From NCBI RefSeq assembly GCF_025802015.1, contig NZ_JAOYFC010000002.1, positions 992,001 to 1,056,000 of the forward strand: DNA of 64,000 nucleotides, given 5' to 3'. The notes under the pieces are model-generated. The model was given only the letters and a program-made list of their open reading frames with translations. It did no database searches and was not told the DNA's origin. This document shows, in pieces, positions 1 through 8,598 of this stretch. Position numbers and translations under genes: made by a program. Source of the stretch: Falsihalocynthiibacter halioticoli (GTDB lineage Bacteria > Pseudomonadota > Alphaproteobacteria > Rhodobacterales > Rhodobacteraceae). Position 1 is the stretch's first letter. Every line of letters starts with the position of its first letter.

Positions 1-753
1 TGCCAGAAGCCGTTCTGCACGTCCCTCAAAGAAGCTGAAGCCGTTGCAGCACTTGCGAAAAAACGCGGCTGCACGCTCATTATTCACGAGAACTTCCGCT
101 TTCAGCCGTGGTATCGGGAGATCAAATCGGTGCTCGAAAGCGGAGAGCTCGGCCATGTTTACCAAGCCCGTTTCGCGCTTCGGCCCGGTGATGGACGTGG
201 CAAAGATGCCTACTTGTCGCGGCAACCGGCTTTCCGAACCATGGACCGTTTGTTGATACATGAAACCGGTGTTCACTTTGTCGATCTGTTCCAATTCCTC
301 TTCGGTGACATTCAAAGCGTCTATGCAGATATTGAGAATCTAAACCCTGTGTTGGCGGGGGAAGACGCGGGCGTGATGCTGATGCAGCACACGACGGGCA
401 CCCGTACAATGCTCGACGGCAACAGGCTTTTGGATCACGCAGCAGAGAATACCCGCCACACGATGGGCGAAATGGAGATCGAAGCCGAGAACGGGACTTT
501 GCGTCTTGATGGATTTGGCAAGATCACAATGCGCAAGTTCGGAGAGCTGAGCTGGAGCGAACTTCCCGTTTCTGAGCCTATCGACGATATTCGGTTCGGC
601 GGTGGCTGTGTCGAAGCGCTGAACCGCCATGTTGTTGCTGCTCTTAACGGCACGAAGAAATTTGAGAACACCGCGGCAGAGTATCTATCCGTAATTCGTG
701 TGACCGATGCAGCTTATGTTTCCGCCGAAACCGCAACCAAACAAACACTTTAG
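1..753 (+). CDS. Gfo/Idh/MocA family oxidoreductase, 5' end outside window
   Basis: The reading frame is open from base 1, so the gene starts before the window; 250 codons are seen. The first visible residues, CQKPF, match the (C)EKP motif that follows the Rossmann fold in this family, and the later stretch HENFRFQPWYREI and the DRLLIHETGVHFVDLFQFLFGD segment fit the C-terminal substrate domain (conserved His of the family, GxHxxD-like helix). Such enzymes are NAD(P)-dependent sugar or inositol dehydrogenases. The substrate cannot be told; the position next to a xylose locus suggests a sugar or sugar acid. An ABM-domain gene follows after 8 bases, so the two are probably cotranscribed. Confidence 0.85.
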   Translation, partial: CQKPFCTSLKEAEAVAALAKKRGCTLIIHENFRFQPWYREIKSVLESGELGHVYQARFALRPGDGRGKDAYLSRQPAFRTMDRLLIHETGVHFVDLFQFLFGDIQSVYADIENLNPVLAGEDAGVMLMQHTTGTRTMLDGNRLLDHAAENTRHTMGEMEIEAENGTLRLDGFGKITMRKFGELSWSELPVSEPIDDIRFGGGCVEALNRHVVAALNGTKKFENTAAEYLSVIRVTDAAYVSAETATKQTL

Positions 754-761
754 GAGCAGCT

Positions 762-1061
762 ATGTTCGCCGTTTGCGTCACATTCATCATTGAGCCATCT
801 AAGGCCGAGGCTTTCCACGCGCACATTAACCTAAACGCGAAAGCATCCGTAGAGATGGAAGCGGGATGCCAACTTTTCGATGTCTGCACAGACCCAAGCG
901 ACCCCGCCAAATTCTTCCTCTATGAAATTTACGACAGCGCCGCCGCGTTTGATGAGCACCTTGAAAGCGCGCATTTCAAGTCATTTTGCTCCGACATCGA
1001 GGGAATGGTCATCGACAAGAAGGTAGAGAGTTTTGAAAACGTAACGGCGGCACGCAAATAG
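762..1061 (+). CDS. ABM-domain (putative quinol monooxygenase, YgiN-like) protein
   Basis: A 99-residue protein with the single antibiotic-biosynthesis-monooxygenase fold pattern: a beta strand at the N-terminus (MFAVCVTFIIEP), the central EAGCQLFDVCTDPSDPAKFFLYEIYDSAAAFDEHLES segment and a final helix (SAHFKSFCSDI). Members are small dimeric ferredoxin-like proteins acting as monooxygenases, or as partner proteins of sugar dehydrogenases. An SD (AGGAGC) lies 5 bases before the ATG. It starts 8 bases after the oxidoreductase stop, so it is the distal gene of that operon. Exact reaction unknown. Confidence 0.75.
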   Translation: MFAVCVTFIIEPSKAEAFHAHINLNAKASVEMEAGCQLFDVCTDPSDPAKFFLYEIYDSAAAFDEHLESAHFKSFCSDIEGMVIDKKVESFENVTAARK

Positions 1062-1073
1062 CGCACCGCCGTT
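1043..1073. terminator. stem-loop at convergent gene ends
   Basis: AACGGCGG (1043-1050) pairs perfectly with CCGCCGTT (1066-1073). The stem overlaps the stop codon of the ABM gene and lies before the stop of the xylG-type gene on the other strand. The T-run is weak on both sides, so termination is an inference. Confidence 0.5.
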
Positions 1074-1098
1074 CGTTTAGGCCCTAAAGAAAGATCGC

Positions 1099-1863
1099 TT
1101 ATGCGTCTTCTTTATTTTCATGCGGATGCTTGCCGAGAATAATCATCCCGAGCAAATCATCGTCCGTAACCTCATCAACATTCACAGTGCCAACAAGCTT
1201 GCCGTTCTTCATAACAGAAGCGCGGTCGCAGAGGTCCATAACATCGTGAATGTCGTGGCTGATGAGGAAGATACCAATCCCTTCAGACTTGAGCTGCTGA
1301 ATGAGTTCCGAAACCATCTGGGTTTCGTGCGGCCCAAGCGCGGCTGTTGGTTCGTCCATGATCAGGATTTTGGCGTTGAAGTATACCGCACGTGCAATCG
1401 CAACAGATTGGCGCTGGCCGCCGGATAGCGCTGAAACAGGGCTGCTGAACTTTTCGAAGTTCGGGTTCAGACGGCCCATGATCTTCCGCGTTTCCGCTTC
1501 CATCGCGTCATCATCAACCGTACCAACGTTGGTTACAATTTCGCGACCAAGGAACAGGTTTGACGCAGCATCGAGATTATCCGCCAAAGCAAGTGTCTGG
1601 TAGATCGTCTCGATGTTGTAGTTCCGCGCATCACGTGGGTTGGCGATATGCGCCTTTTCGCCGCTGATATAAATCTCGCCCGCATTTGCGTGATACGCAC
1701 CGGAGAGGATTTTGATCAGCGTGGACTTACCCGCACCGTTGTGACCCAGAAGGCCCACAACTTCACCTTCGTGCAGGTCAACCGACACGTCATCCACAGC
1801 CTTCACACCGCCAAAGGCGATGGAAATGTTCTTCATCTCGACGAGAGGGGTTTTCGTAGTCAT
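1099..1863 (-). CDS. xylG: xylose-type sugar ABC transporter ATP-binding protein
   Basis: A 254-residue cytoplasmic ABC ATPase that energises sugar import. It has Walker A GHNGAGKS, signature LSGGQRQ and Walker B ILIMDEPTAA followed by the H-loop LISHD. Only one nucleotide-binding domain is present, as in alphaproteobacterial XylG-like proteins and unlike the fused double-domain E. coli XylG. An ATG at 1869 is also in frame, but the GGGAGG SD lies 8 bases before the ATG at 1863 and only 2 before 1869, so 1863 is chosen. It is the last gene of xylF-xylH-xylG, 14 bases after xylH. Substrate inferred from the neighbouring xylAB genes. Confidence 0.9.
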   Translation of the reverse strand: MTTKTPLVEMKNISIAFGGVKAVDDVSVDLHEGEVVGLLGHNGAGKSTLIKILSGAYHANAGEIYISGEKAHIANPRDARNYNIETIYQTLALADNLDAASNLFLGREIVTNVGTVDDDAMEAETRKIMGRLNPNFEKFSSPVSALSGGQRQSVAIARAVYFNAKILIMDEPTAALGPHETQMVSELIQQLKSEGIGIFLISHDIHDVMDLCDRASVMKNGKLVGTVNVDEVTDDDLLGMIILGKHPHENKEDA

Positions 1864-1877
1864 TCTCATATCCTCCC

Positions 1878-3143
1878 TTAAACGCCGACTTTACGGCGAT
1901 AAACGATGTCGATCCAAACCGCGACAACCAGCACGAAGCCCACGACCATGTTTTGCAACGGTGCGTCAACGCCAACAGAGGCCATACCAGATTGCAAAGT
2001 TTGCATGATCGCAGCACCAATCACAGCACCATAGATCGTGCCGAAGCCCCCAGCGAGTGCGGTTCCGCCAATAACAGCGGCCGCAATCACACGAAGCTCG
2101 TCGAGCGTTCCGAGGCCCACGTCAACCGAACCAAGCCGCGCCGAGGCGACAACAGCAGAGATACCTGTAAGCGCGCCCATGAGCGCAAATACCTTGACCG
2201 TCAGCATACGCGTATTAATGCCCGAAAGCTCTGCGGCTTCTGGGTTGCCACCTGTTGCATAGATATAGCGGCCAAAACGCGTGCGCTTAGACACAATCGT
2301 CATGGCAACGGTCACCAAGAGCAGGATCACAACTGGAATCGCCACACCATGGTTCAGAGACAATGTATCGGTAAGCTCAAGCCCCCGCGCCTCTGCAACA
2401 CGTGCCCGCGCGCCTTTGGCAATTGGATAGGAATTGAGCGTCCAAACGAAGCCCATAATCAACCCTACGGCCAAAGCGATAAGAACACCCTCTGCCCAAA
2501 CAGGCTTCACAACAAAACCGTGGTTCGCTTTACGGCGGCGAGACAGAATGATCAGGACAACAGCAGCAAAAGACGCAAACAAGCCAAAGGCCCAACTCAG
2601 CGTTTCACCAAGTGTTCCCTCTGCACCGCCTCCAAGTAGCTTGAAGTTCGGATCAAGTGGAGAAACGGTTTGCCCCTCTGTGACCCACCACATAGCACCG
2701 CGATAGATCAAAAGCCCGCCAAGCGTAACGATAAAGGCTGGAACGGTCAGATAACCAATCACCCACCCCTGCGCGGCGCCGATAACAAGCCCCATCAGAA
2801 CCGCCGCAACTGAAGCGATGATCCAGATCGACCAATGCCCGAGCCCGACGATATCCGGCAGGACGTGCACTTGAAGCGCCGCGACGCTCATGCCGATAAA
2901 GCCCAATAGCGAACCAACCGATAGATCGATGTGTCGCGTCACAATCACAAACACCATTCCGGTTGCCATAATCGCAACGGATGAAGTCTGTACCGAAATA
3001 TTGAACAGGTTGCGCGGCGTCAGAAAGCGCCCACCGGTCCAGAGATCAAAAACCACCCAAAGAACGACAAGTGCGCCGATCATACCGAGCAGCCTTGGAT
3101 CAATGCCCACATTGGACACGAATTTTTTAGCTGAATCTTTCAT
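1878..3143 (-). CDS. xylH: xylose-type sugar ABC transporter permease
   Basis: A 421-residue integral membrane permease of the ribose/xylose (BPD_transp_2) family, with about ten or more hydrophobic segments, for example GMIGALVVLWVVFDLW near the N-terminus and NMVVGFVLVVAVWIDIVY at the end. The TGGNPEAAELSGINTR segment before the last helices is the cytoplasmic loop typical of the family and contacts the ATPase. Length fits XylH better than the shorter RbsC. Start chosen at 3143 because a GAGAGGG SD lies about 6 bases before it; an upstream in-frame ATG at 3167 has none. Lies between the binding protein and the ATPase genes. Confidence 0.9.
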   Translation of the reverse strand: MKDSAKKFVSNVGIDPRLLGMIGALVVLWVVFDLWTGGRFLTPRNLFNISVQTSSVAIMATGMVFVIVTRHIDLSVGSLLGFIGMSVAALQVHVLPDIVGLGHWSIWIIASVAAVLMGLVIGAAQGWVIGYLTVPAFIVTLGGLLIYRGAMWWVTEGQTVSPLDPNFKLLGGGAEGTLGETLSWAFGLFASFAAVVLIILSRRRKANHGFVVKPVWAEGVLIALAVGLIMGFVWTLNSYPIAKGARARVAEARGLELTDTLSLNHGVAIPVVILLLVTVAMTIVSKRTRFGRYIYATGGNPEAAELSGINTRMLTVKVFALMGALTGISAVVASARLGSVDVGLGTLDELRVIAAAVIGGTALAGGFGTIYGAVIGAAIMQTLQSGMASVGVDAPLQNMVVGFVLVVAVWIDIVYRRKVGV

Positions 3144-3253
3144 GTGTTGCCCTCTCCCAAGCGGCAAAGCTTAGATACGCGTTTTGATACGTTCCTCTCT
3201 TTCTCGAGGACGCAGTACCAGAAATCACGTTTTTTGGAAAATTGTAAGGAGCA

Positions 3254-3280
3254 GAGCCCCCAGCTCAAGGCTGAGGGCTC
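3254..3280 (-). promoter_or_regulatory. intercistronic stem-loop between xylF and xylH
   Basis: GAGCCC-C-CAGC (3254-3264) pairs with GCTG-A-GGGCTC (3270-3280) around a 5-base loop, ten of eleven pairs matched. It lies just after the xylF stop codon and before xylH and has no T-run on the minus strand. Such hairpins commonly protect the upstream mRNA so that the binding protein is made in excess of the permease; partial termination is an alternative. Confidence 0.6.
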
Positions 3281-3290
3281 GTTGTTTGGT

Positions 3291-4310
3291 TTACTTACAG
3301 ACGTCGAGTGTCGAACCGGCGCAAAGCGCTTCTTTCGAAATCCAACCCGCGTCGAGAACAACGTTGAGGTTGTCTGCAGTTACAGGAACCGGCTCAAGGA
3401 ACTTCGCCATCAGCGTTGTACCAGAAGGCGATGTCCACTCAGCAGCACCGTCGATCGTCGCGTTTGGATCTTCCGCGAGCGCAACAGCAATCTCACCAGC
3501 GGCTTTACCAAGCTCACGGGCGTCTTTCCAAACCGAAACGGTTTGTGTGCCGATCGCAACGCGGTTCAGCGCAGCGTGGTCACCGTCCTGGCCGGATACT
3601 GGAATACCTTCCATACCCTGAGCAGTAAGAGCAGCAACAACACCACCAGCAGTACCGTCGTTGGACGCAACAACAGCATCAACATTGTTGTCGTTGGCTG
3701 TCAGGATTTGCTCCATGTTGCGTTGCGCATTCGCAGGAACCCAGCCGTCAGTGTAAGCTTCGTCAACGATGGTGATATCACCCGCGTCGATTGCAGCTTG
3801 AAGCACTTCTTGCTGACCGCCGCGCAGGAAGTCTGCGTTTGGATCAGTTGGCGAGCCTTTGATCATCACGTAGTTGCCTTTTGGCTGTGCAGCCAAAACA
3901 GCACGTGCCTGCATACGGCCAACTTCAACGTTGTCGAATGTCAGGTAGAATGCACGCTCGTCTTCGATCAGACGGTCATAAGCAATTACAGGAATGCCTT
4001 CGTCAGCAGCAGCCTGAACAGCAGGGCCAACAGCAGATGTGTCTTGTGCCAGAACGATCAGCGCATTTGCACCCTGAGCAATCAGAGATTCAATGTCAGA
4101 AAGCTGCTTGGCAGAAGAAGATTGTGCGTCAGCGGAGATGTAAGATGCGCCAGCCGCATCCAGAGCTGCAACAATCGCAGCCTCGTCAGTTTTCCAGCGT
4201 TCTTCCTGGAAGTTCGACCAGCTCACACCAACGACAACACCGTCAGCAAGAGCAGTTGTTCCCAGAACAGCAGCCATAGCGACCGCAGCGAAACCAGTTA
4301 CTTTTTTCAT
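3291..4310 (-). CDS. xylF: periplasmic D-xylose-binding protein
   Basis: A 339-residue sugar-binding lipoprotein-free periplasmic protein. The signal peptide is MKKVTGFAAVAMAAVLGTTALA, then the Peripla_BP_4 fold begins with VVVGVSWSNFQEERWKTDEA. Typical ligand and hinge segments are seen: NALIVLAQDTSAVGP, VIAYDRLIED, DAVVASNDGTAGGVV and IPVSGQDGDHAALNRV, which match XylF. The GGAGG SD lies 6 bases before the ATG at 4310; a longer in-frame reading to 4571 has no SD and crosses the regulatory region. First gene of the importer operon, divergent from the ROK regulator. Confidence 0.92.
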   Translation of the reverse strand: MKKVTGFAAVAMAAVLGTTALADGVVVGVSWSNFQEERWKTDEAAIVAALDAAGASYISADAQSSSAKQLSDIESLIAQGANALIVLAQDTSAVGPAVQAAADEGIPVIAYDRLIEDERAFYLTFDNVEVGRMQARAVLAAQPKGNYVMIKGSPTDPNADFLRGGQQEVLQAAIDAGDITIVDEAYTDGWVPANAQRNMEQILTANDNNVDAVVASNDGTAGGVVAALTAQGMEGIPVSGQDGDHAALNRVAIGTQTVSVWKDARELGKAAGEIAVALAEDPNATIDGAAEWTSPSGTTLMAKFLEPVPVTADNLNVVLDAGWISKEALCAGSTLDVCK

Positions 4311-4540
4311 TTGATCCTCCCTTTCAAGATCGTACGCACCCCATAATACAGTTTGGAATCGGGGTGTGCCCAAAATTGATAGCACCATTAAATTCAGAGG
4401 TCTAATTAAATCCGCGCACCTCTTCTCACGAAATTGAAAATGATTGAAAAACCAAGAAAAAACTGGTTTGAATACAATATGCTCGAGAAATCGAAATAAT
4501 GGATTCTGCTTGGAGCAAGCATTTGGGGAGGAATGATTTC
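4311..4540. promoter_or_regulatory. divergent xylF / ROK-regulator control region with inverted repeat
   Basis: This AT-rich region holds the outward promoters of xylF (minus) and the ROK gene (plus). An inverted repeat, ATTAAATT at 4387-4394 and AATTAAAT at 4404-4411, has 7 of 8 paired bases around a 9-base spacer and is a candidate repressor site. The TTTAATT half resembles the palindrome found upstream of xylB at 12429-12448. Operator function is inferred. Confidence 0.5.
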
Positions 4541-5767
4541 TTGGTGAAGAACGACAAAATTTCATCGTCATCCGACCAGCGCGAATCAGGGCGTCAGCAG
4601 GTGATCAGCGCGATTCGTAAGGCTGAACAGATCGCCCGAATCGACATTGCTTCGCAGACGGGCTTTAGCCCAGCAACGGTAACATCCATCACAAGCGAAC
4701 TCCTCAACGCGGGCTTAATCGAAGAGGTTGCGGCATCCGAGCAGCGCGACACAAAACGAGGCCGCCCAAGGGTTGCGCTCAAAATTCGAGGGGACTCCCA
4801 CTTCGTTGCTGGCATAAAAGTCGCCAACACCTCTGCTACTGTTGCCCTGATGAATTTTGAGGGGCAGACCATTGCGGAATCCGAAATTCCTCTGCCGAGC
4901 AGCCAACTTTCGGGCCCTGAGATGGTCAGCTTTATCCGCAAGGCTCTTGAAGACACTTTGGAGGACACCGAGCTTTCAATAGAAAAACTTTCAGGCCTTG
5001 GCCTTGGCGTTGCGGGTATCATCGATGCACCGCGTGGCTTCGTGTATTGGTCGCCCTCCATGACCGAAAGAAACGTGCCACTTCGTGATCTGATCGAAGC
5101 CGATATCCCTCTTCCCGTATTCATCGACAACGACGCGAACCTTGTTGCCAAAGCCGAGCAGCTTTTTGGCATGGGCAAGTCCTACAGCGACTTTATCGTC
5201 GTCACCATTGAACACGGTGTCGGTATGGGCATCGTGATCGACGGCCAAATTTACCGCGGTACGCGAGGTTGCGGCGCCGAGTTCGGGCACACAAAGGTTC
5301 ATTTGAATGGCGCTCTTTGCCGATGCGGGCAACGTGGGTGCCTTGAAGCCTATGTCGCCGATTATGCGCTCATGCGCGAAGCCGAGATCATGGGCTCCGG
5401 TGGGAACGAAGAGCTCTCAGAAAACCGCCTCGCCCAACTCTTCACAGACGCGAAATCCGGTGACTCTCTCGCCCAATCCATTTTTCATCGCGCAGGTACC
5501 ATGTTTGCCATGGGGCTTGCCAATATCGTTAACATTTTCGACCCAGAGCTTATCATCCTCTCTGGTGAACGGATGCAGTTCGATTACCTCTATGCCGACG
5601 ATGTAATTGAAACCATGAAGAAATCAGTCGTTCAGATAGACGCCCCACTCCCGCAGGTCAAAATCCACAAATGGGGAGATTTGATGTGGGCCAAAGGGGC
5701 CGCCGCCTTTGCGATGGAAGGTGTGACAGAACTTGCCATACGAGAGATTACCCACAATGCGGTGTAG
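4541..5767 (+). CDS. ROK family transcriptional regulator, probable xylose repressor (XylR type)
   Basis: An N-terminal winged HTH (RIDIASQTGFSPATVTSITSELLNAGLIEE) is followed by a ROK sugar-kinase-like domain: FIDNDANLVAKAEQ, the EHGVGMGIVIDGQIYRG phosphate-loop-like segment and the zinc motif CRCGQRGCLEAY. Known XylR repressors of alphaproteobacteria have this architecture and release DNA on binding xylose. A TTG at 4541 has a GGGGAGG SD 9 bases upstream; GTG 4544 and ATG 4499 (no SD) are alternatives, so the start is uncertain. Divergent from xylF; its stop overlaps the next gene by 11 bases. Target sugar inferred from context. Confidence 0.85.
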   Translation: MVKNDKISSSSDQRESGRQQVISAIRKAEQIARIDIASQTGFSPATVTSITSELLNAGLIEEVAASEQRDTKRGRPRVALKIRGDSHFVAGIKVANTSATVALMNFEGQTIAESEIPLPSSQLSGPEMVSFIRKALEDTLEDTELSIEKLSGLGLGVAGIIDAPRGFVYWSPSMTERNVPLRDLIEADIPLPVFIDNDANLVAKAEQLFGMGKSYSDFIVVTIEHGVGMGIVIDGQIYRGTRGCGAEFGHTKVHLNGALCRCGQRGCLEAYVADYALMREAEIMGSGGNEELSENRLAQLFTDAKSGDSLAQSIFHRAGTMFAMGLANIVNIFDPELIILSGERMQFDYLYADDVIETMKKSVVQIDAPLPQVKIHKWGDLMWAKGAAAFAMEGVTELAIREITHNAV

Positions 5768-7271
5768 CACGGCCCTCCTAACCACACTCCTTGCCACACC
5801 GATTTTCGCAAACCCAAGCTTCGAACCGATCTCGATTGAGGCGCATGAATACATTGGCGGCTGGGAGTTCTATGTCGGCGGCGGGCTTGCTTCGTTTGAC
5901 TGCAACGATGATGACTTGCCCGAACTTTACGCCGCTGGTGGCGAGGCCCCCGCTGCGCTGTTTGTGAACACAAGCACCAAAGCGGCGTTGGACTTCCGCA
6001 AAGAAACGCCAGAGGCACTGGCAATTCAAGGCATGACTGGCGCTTACCCAATCGATATCGACAGCGATGGCATTACCGATCTCGCCATCTTGAGCGTCGG
6101 TGAAAATATGCTTCTGAAAGGCGAAGGCAATTGTACGTTTCGCCCGTTCGACGCGCTCGAATTCTCAAGTAGCAGCCATTGGACAACATCATTTTCAGCA
6201 ACGTGGGAAGCCAACAACTCATTGCCAACTCTCGCCTTTGGCAACTATGTCGACCGAGAAGATCCGAACGGTCCTTTTGAGACCTGCGACGTCAACACGC
6301 TCTACCGCCCAAATGGCAAAAGTTACGCCACCCCGTTCGAACTATCGCCTGGATATTGTACGCTCTCGATGCTCTTTTCTGATTGGGGGCGCAACGGGCG
6401 CGCTGATCTGCGGGTGTCAAATGACCGACACTACTATGTGAAAGGCGGCGAAGAGCAGATGTGGGCGATGGAGGAAACACCCCGTCTGTACACGCAGGAA
6501 GATGGTTGGGAATCCTTCTCGATTTGGGGCATGGGCATCGCAAGCCGTGACCTAACTGGGGATGGGCTTGCCGAAATCGCGCTCACTTCGATGGGCGATC
6601 AAAAAATCCAGTCGCCTATCGACCGATCTGCGCCACGGTTTACCGACTACACGTTCGAGCGTGGAACGACAGCTCATCGCCCCTATACCGGCGGTGACGG
6701 ACGCCCCTCAACTGGTTGGCATGTCGCGTTCGGCGATATCCAGAACAACGGCAGAGACGACATCTTCATCGCGAAAGGAAATGTCGAACGCATGCCTGGC
6801 GCGGCGATGAAAGACCCAAACAACCTGCTAATTCAAGGTGAGGATGGGAACTTTACCGAGTTCGGTGACGTTGCTGGCATTGCCTCGCTTGTGCGGAGCC
6901 GCGGTGCGGTGCTTGCTGATTTAAACAATGATGGGCTTTTGGATCTCGCTGTGAACAACCGCAAAGCGCCGCTAGAAGTATATCAAAATACTTCAACAGA
7001 AACCGGAAATTGGCTTGCGGTGCAGCTATCCCAGAACAGCACCAACACTGACGCGATCGGCAGTGTGATTGAGGTCAAAACCCAGTCTGGAATTCAAACC
7101 CGAGAAGTTACCATCGGGGGCGGCCATGCAGGCGGCAGTTTGGCAGCGCAGCACTTTGGTCTTGGCGATCATACTGACGGAGAACTGCGCGTGATTTGGC
7201 CGGATGGAACAGAAGGTGCTTGGCAGGCATTTAAGGCTGGTCAAAAGATCACCGTTCGGAATGACACCTAA
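5757..7271 (+). CDS. secreted CRTAC1/ASPIC-UnbV-type VCBS-repeat protein
   Basis: A 504-residue exported protein. The signal peptide is MRCSTALLTTLLATPIFA. FG-GAP/VCBS calcium-binding repeats follow, with DxDxDxxxD-like loops such as DIDSDGITDLAI, DLTGDGLAEIAL, DIQNNGRDDIFI and DLNNDGLLDLAV, giving a beta-propeller. The C-terminal 70 residues, from IGSVIEVKTQSG through the VIWPDGTEGAWQ end, are the ASPIC/UnbV domain. The family is periplasmic or secreted, and its biochemical role is not known. Start at 5757 gives the proper signal peptide and overlaps the ROK stop. It converges on a dihaem peroxidase gene; such pairs recur in bacteria. Confidence 0.8.
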   Translation: MRCSTALLTTLLATPIFANPSFEPISIEAHEYIGGWEFYVGGGLASFDCNDDDLPELYAAGGEAPAALFVNTSTKAALDFRKETPEALAIQGMTGAYPIDIDSDGITDLAILSVGENMLLKGEGNCTFRPFDALEFSSSSHWTTSFSATWEANNSLPTLAFGNYVDREDPNGPFETCDVNTLYRPNGKSYATPFELSPGYCTLSMLFSDWGRNGRADLRVSNDRHYYVKGGEEQMWAMEETPRLYTQEDGWESFSIWGMGIASRDLTGDGLAEIALTSMGDQKIQSPIDRSAPRFTDYTFERGTTAHRPYTGGDGRPSTGWHVAFGDIQNNGRDDIFIAKGNVERMPGAAMKDPNNLLIQGEDGNFTEFGDVAGIASLVRSRGAVLADLNNDGLLDLAVNNRKAPLEVYQNTSTETGNWLAVQLSQNSTNTDAIGSVIEVKTQSGIQTREVTIGGGHAGGSLAAQHFGLGDHTDGELRVIWPDGTEGAWQAFKAGQKITVRNDT

Positions 7272-7284
7272 GCCATACGCACAA

Positions 7285-8598
7285 TCACTGCGTAACCGCA
7301 TCGAGCGGCAACCCACTCGGAACAGACTCCGGCACGCCGAGGCGCCCTCGTCCGTCATTATCGTCCTTGAGCGCTGCTAAAAAGGCAAGAATGTCATCCA
7401 CTTCAGCATCGCTAAGGCCGGAATTTGGTGCGAGTGAATTCGCATCGGCAATGGCATTCACTTCCGCTTCATTCTCGACAATATGCCAATCCTCTGCCTC
7501 AGCGAACTCAGGTAGAGCAGCGCGATCTGCGGAATAGGCCCGAAGAGATGCGACCGGATCAAGATGGTGCTCCACCACATCGCGCAGGTCAGCATACGCA
7601 CCCGAATGACCATAGGGCGCAGTCACTGTAACGTTGCGAAGGCTCGGTGTACGGAAGGCATAAGCATCCGCTTCCGCTCCGGTCACAAGCATTCGGCCTG
7701 TATCGCGAAAGTGGCTTTCAAAGGGTGCAGATTTGCCAGGGCCGATCTGGGGCATCGCAATGGCATGAAAATCATGGTCTGTTTGGAACTGGCCGCTATG
7801 GCAACTGTCGCATTCCGCCTTGCCATAAAAAAGTTCCATGCCGCGCAGTGCTCCGCCACTAAGGCTAGCTTCGCCTTTGATGTGCCGGTCAAACGGGCTG
7901 TCATCCGAGCGCCACTCAAACGCAATAAAATCTGCAAGGGCATTCGCAATATCAACATAGCCTATCGGTTGATCCACCCCGATTATCGCGTCAAAGCGCT
8001 CCCGATATTCTGGAATGCTCGCAACGCGCGTTGCGATGATATCCCAAACTCCGCCTTCCTGACTGTTTTGCCCAAGCCTTGCAGCTTTGGAAATATCGCT
8101 CTCGGAGTAGTGACCTGCCATTTCATCGCCAGATAGCACAGGGAACATGGCCTGAACCGCTAGAATATTTTTGGCGCCAGCCAACATCTCTTCGCCAAGC
8201 GGAGTGCGCACGCCGTTTGGCTCCGCTGGATCGAGCTCTACACGCCCGTCATGGAACATCCGCGTAAATTCGGTAGCGCCCAAATTCCACAATGCTGGCG
8301 CATTGCGCGGAATTCTTTCTTCCGGCGGGTTTTCTGGGTCAAACATCCGATGCAACCCAAGACCAAATCCGCCCTCTCCAATCCCTAGCGACACCCCATC
8401 AGAGGTGCCGAGTGTTGGGTGGTGACAGGTTCCACAAGAAATATTCTTGTTACCGCTCAAAATCGGGTCATAGAACAGAAGCTGCCCGAGCTCTGCGCTT
8501 TCAAATGAAACCTCTGGGAACACTGCATTCGCATCTGGGAGCGGACCGGCGAGCGCCGGTACTGCGATGGTAATTGCAAGTATCCCTGCCAATCTCAT
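7285..8598 (-). CDS. dihaem cytochrome c peroxidase / MauG-like protein
   Basis: A 437-residue periplasmic protein with signal peptide MRLAGILAITIAVPALAG and two c-type haem motifs, CGTCH at residues 55-59 and CDSCH at 263-267, spaced as in CcpA/MauG proteins. TPSLRNVTVTAPYGHSGAY near residue 335 is the conserved C-terminal signature. These enzymes reduce hydrogen peroxide or oxidise a partner protein or cofactor. It is the last gene of xylB-xylA-galM-peroxidase and overlaps galM by 4 bases, so it should be made during growth on xylose, an unusual partner. Predicted peroxidase versus MauG-like function cannot be separated here. Confidence 0.85.
   Translation of the reverse strand: MRLAGILAITIAVPALAGPLPDANAVFPEVSFESAELGQLLFYDPILSGNKNISCGTCHHPTLGTSDGVSLGIGEGGFGLGLHRMFDPENPPEERIPRNAPALWNLGATEFTRMFHDGRVELDPAEPNGVRTPLGEEMLAGAKNILAVQAMFPVLSGDEMAGHYSESDISKAARLGQNSQEGGVWDIIATRVASIPEYRERFDAIIGVDQPIGYVDIANALADFIAFEWRSDDSPFDRHIKGEASLSGGALRGMELFYGKAECDSCHSGQFQTDHDFHAIAMPQIGPGKSAPFESHFRDTGRMLVTGAEADAYAFRTPSLRNVTVTAPYGHSGAYADLRDVVEHHLDPVASLRAYSADRAALPEFAEAEDWHIVENEAEVNAIADANSLAPNSGLSDAEVDDILAFLAALKDDNDGRGRLGVPESVPSGLPLDAVTQ

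Noticed and set aside
3144..4346. 400-codon open frame on the plus strand opposite xylF
   Set aside because: It is the antisense of a clear periplasmic binding protein, has no family resemblance and a Ser/Arg/Asn-rich composition typical for shadow frames.
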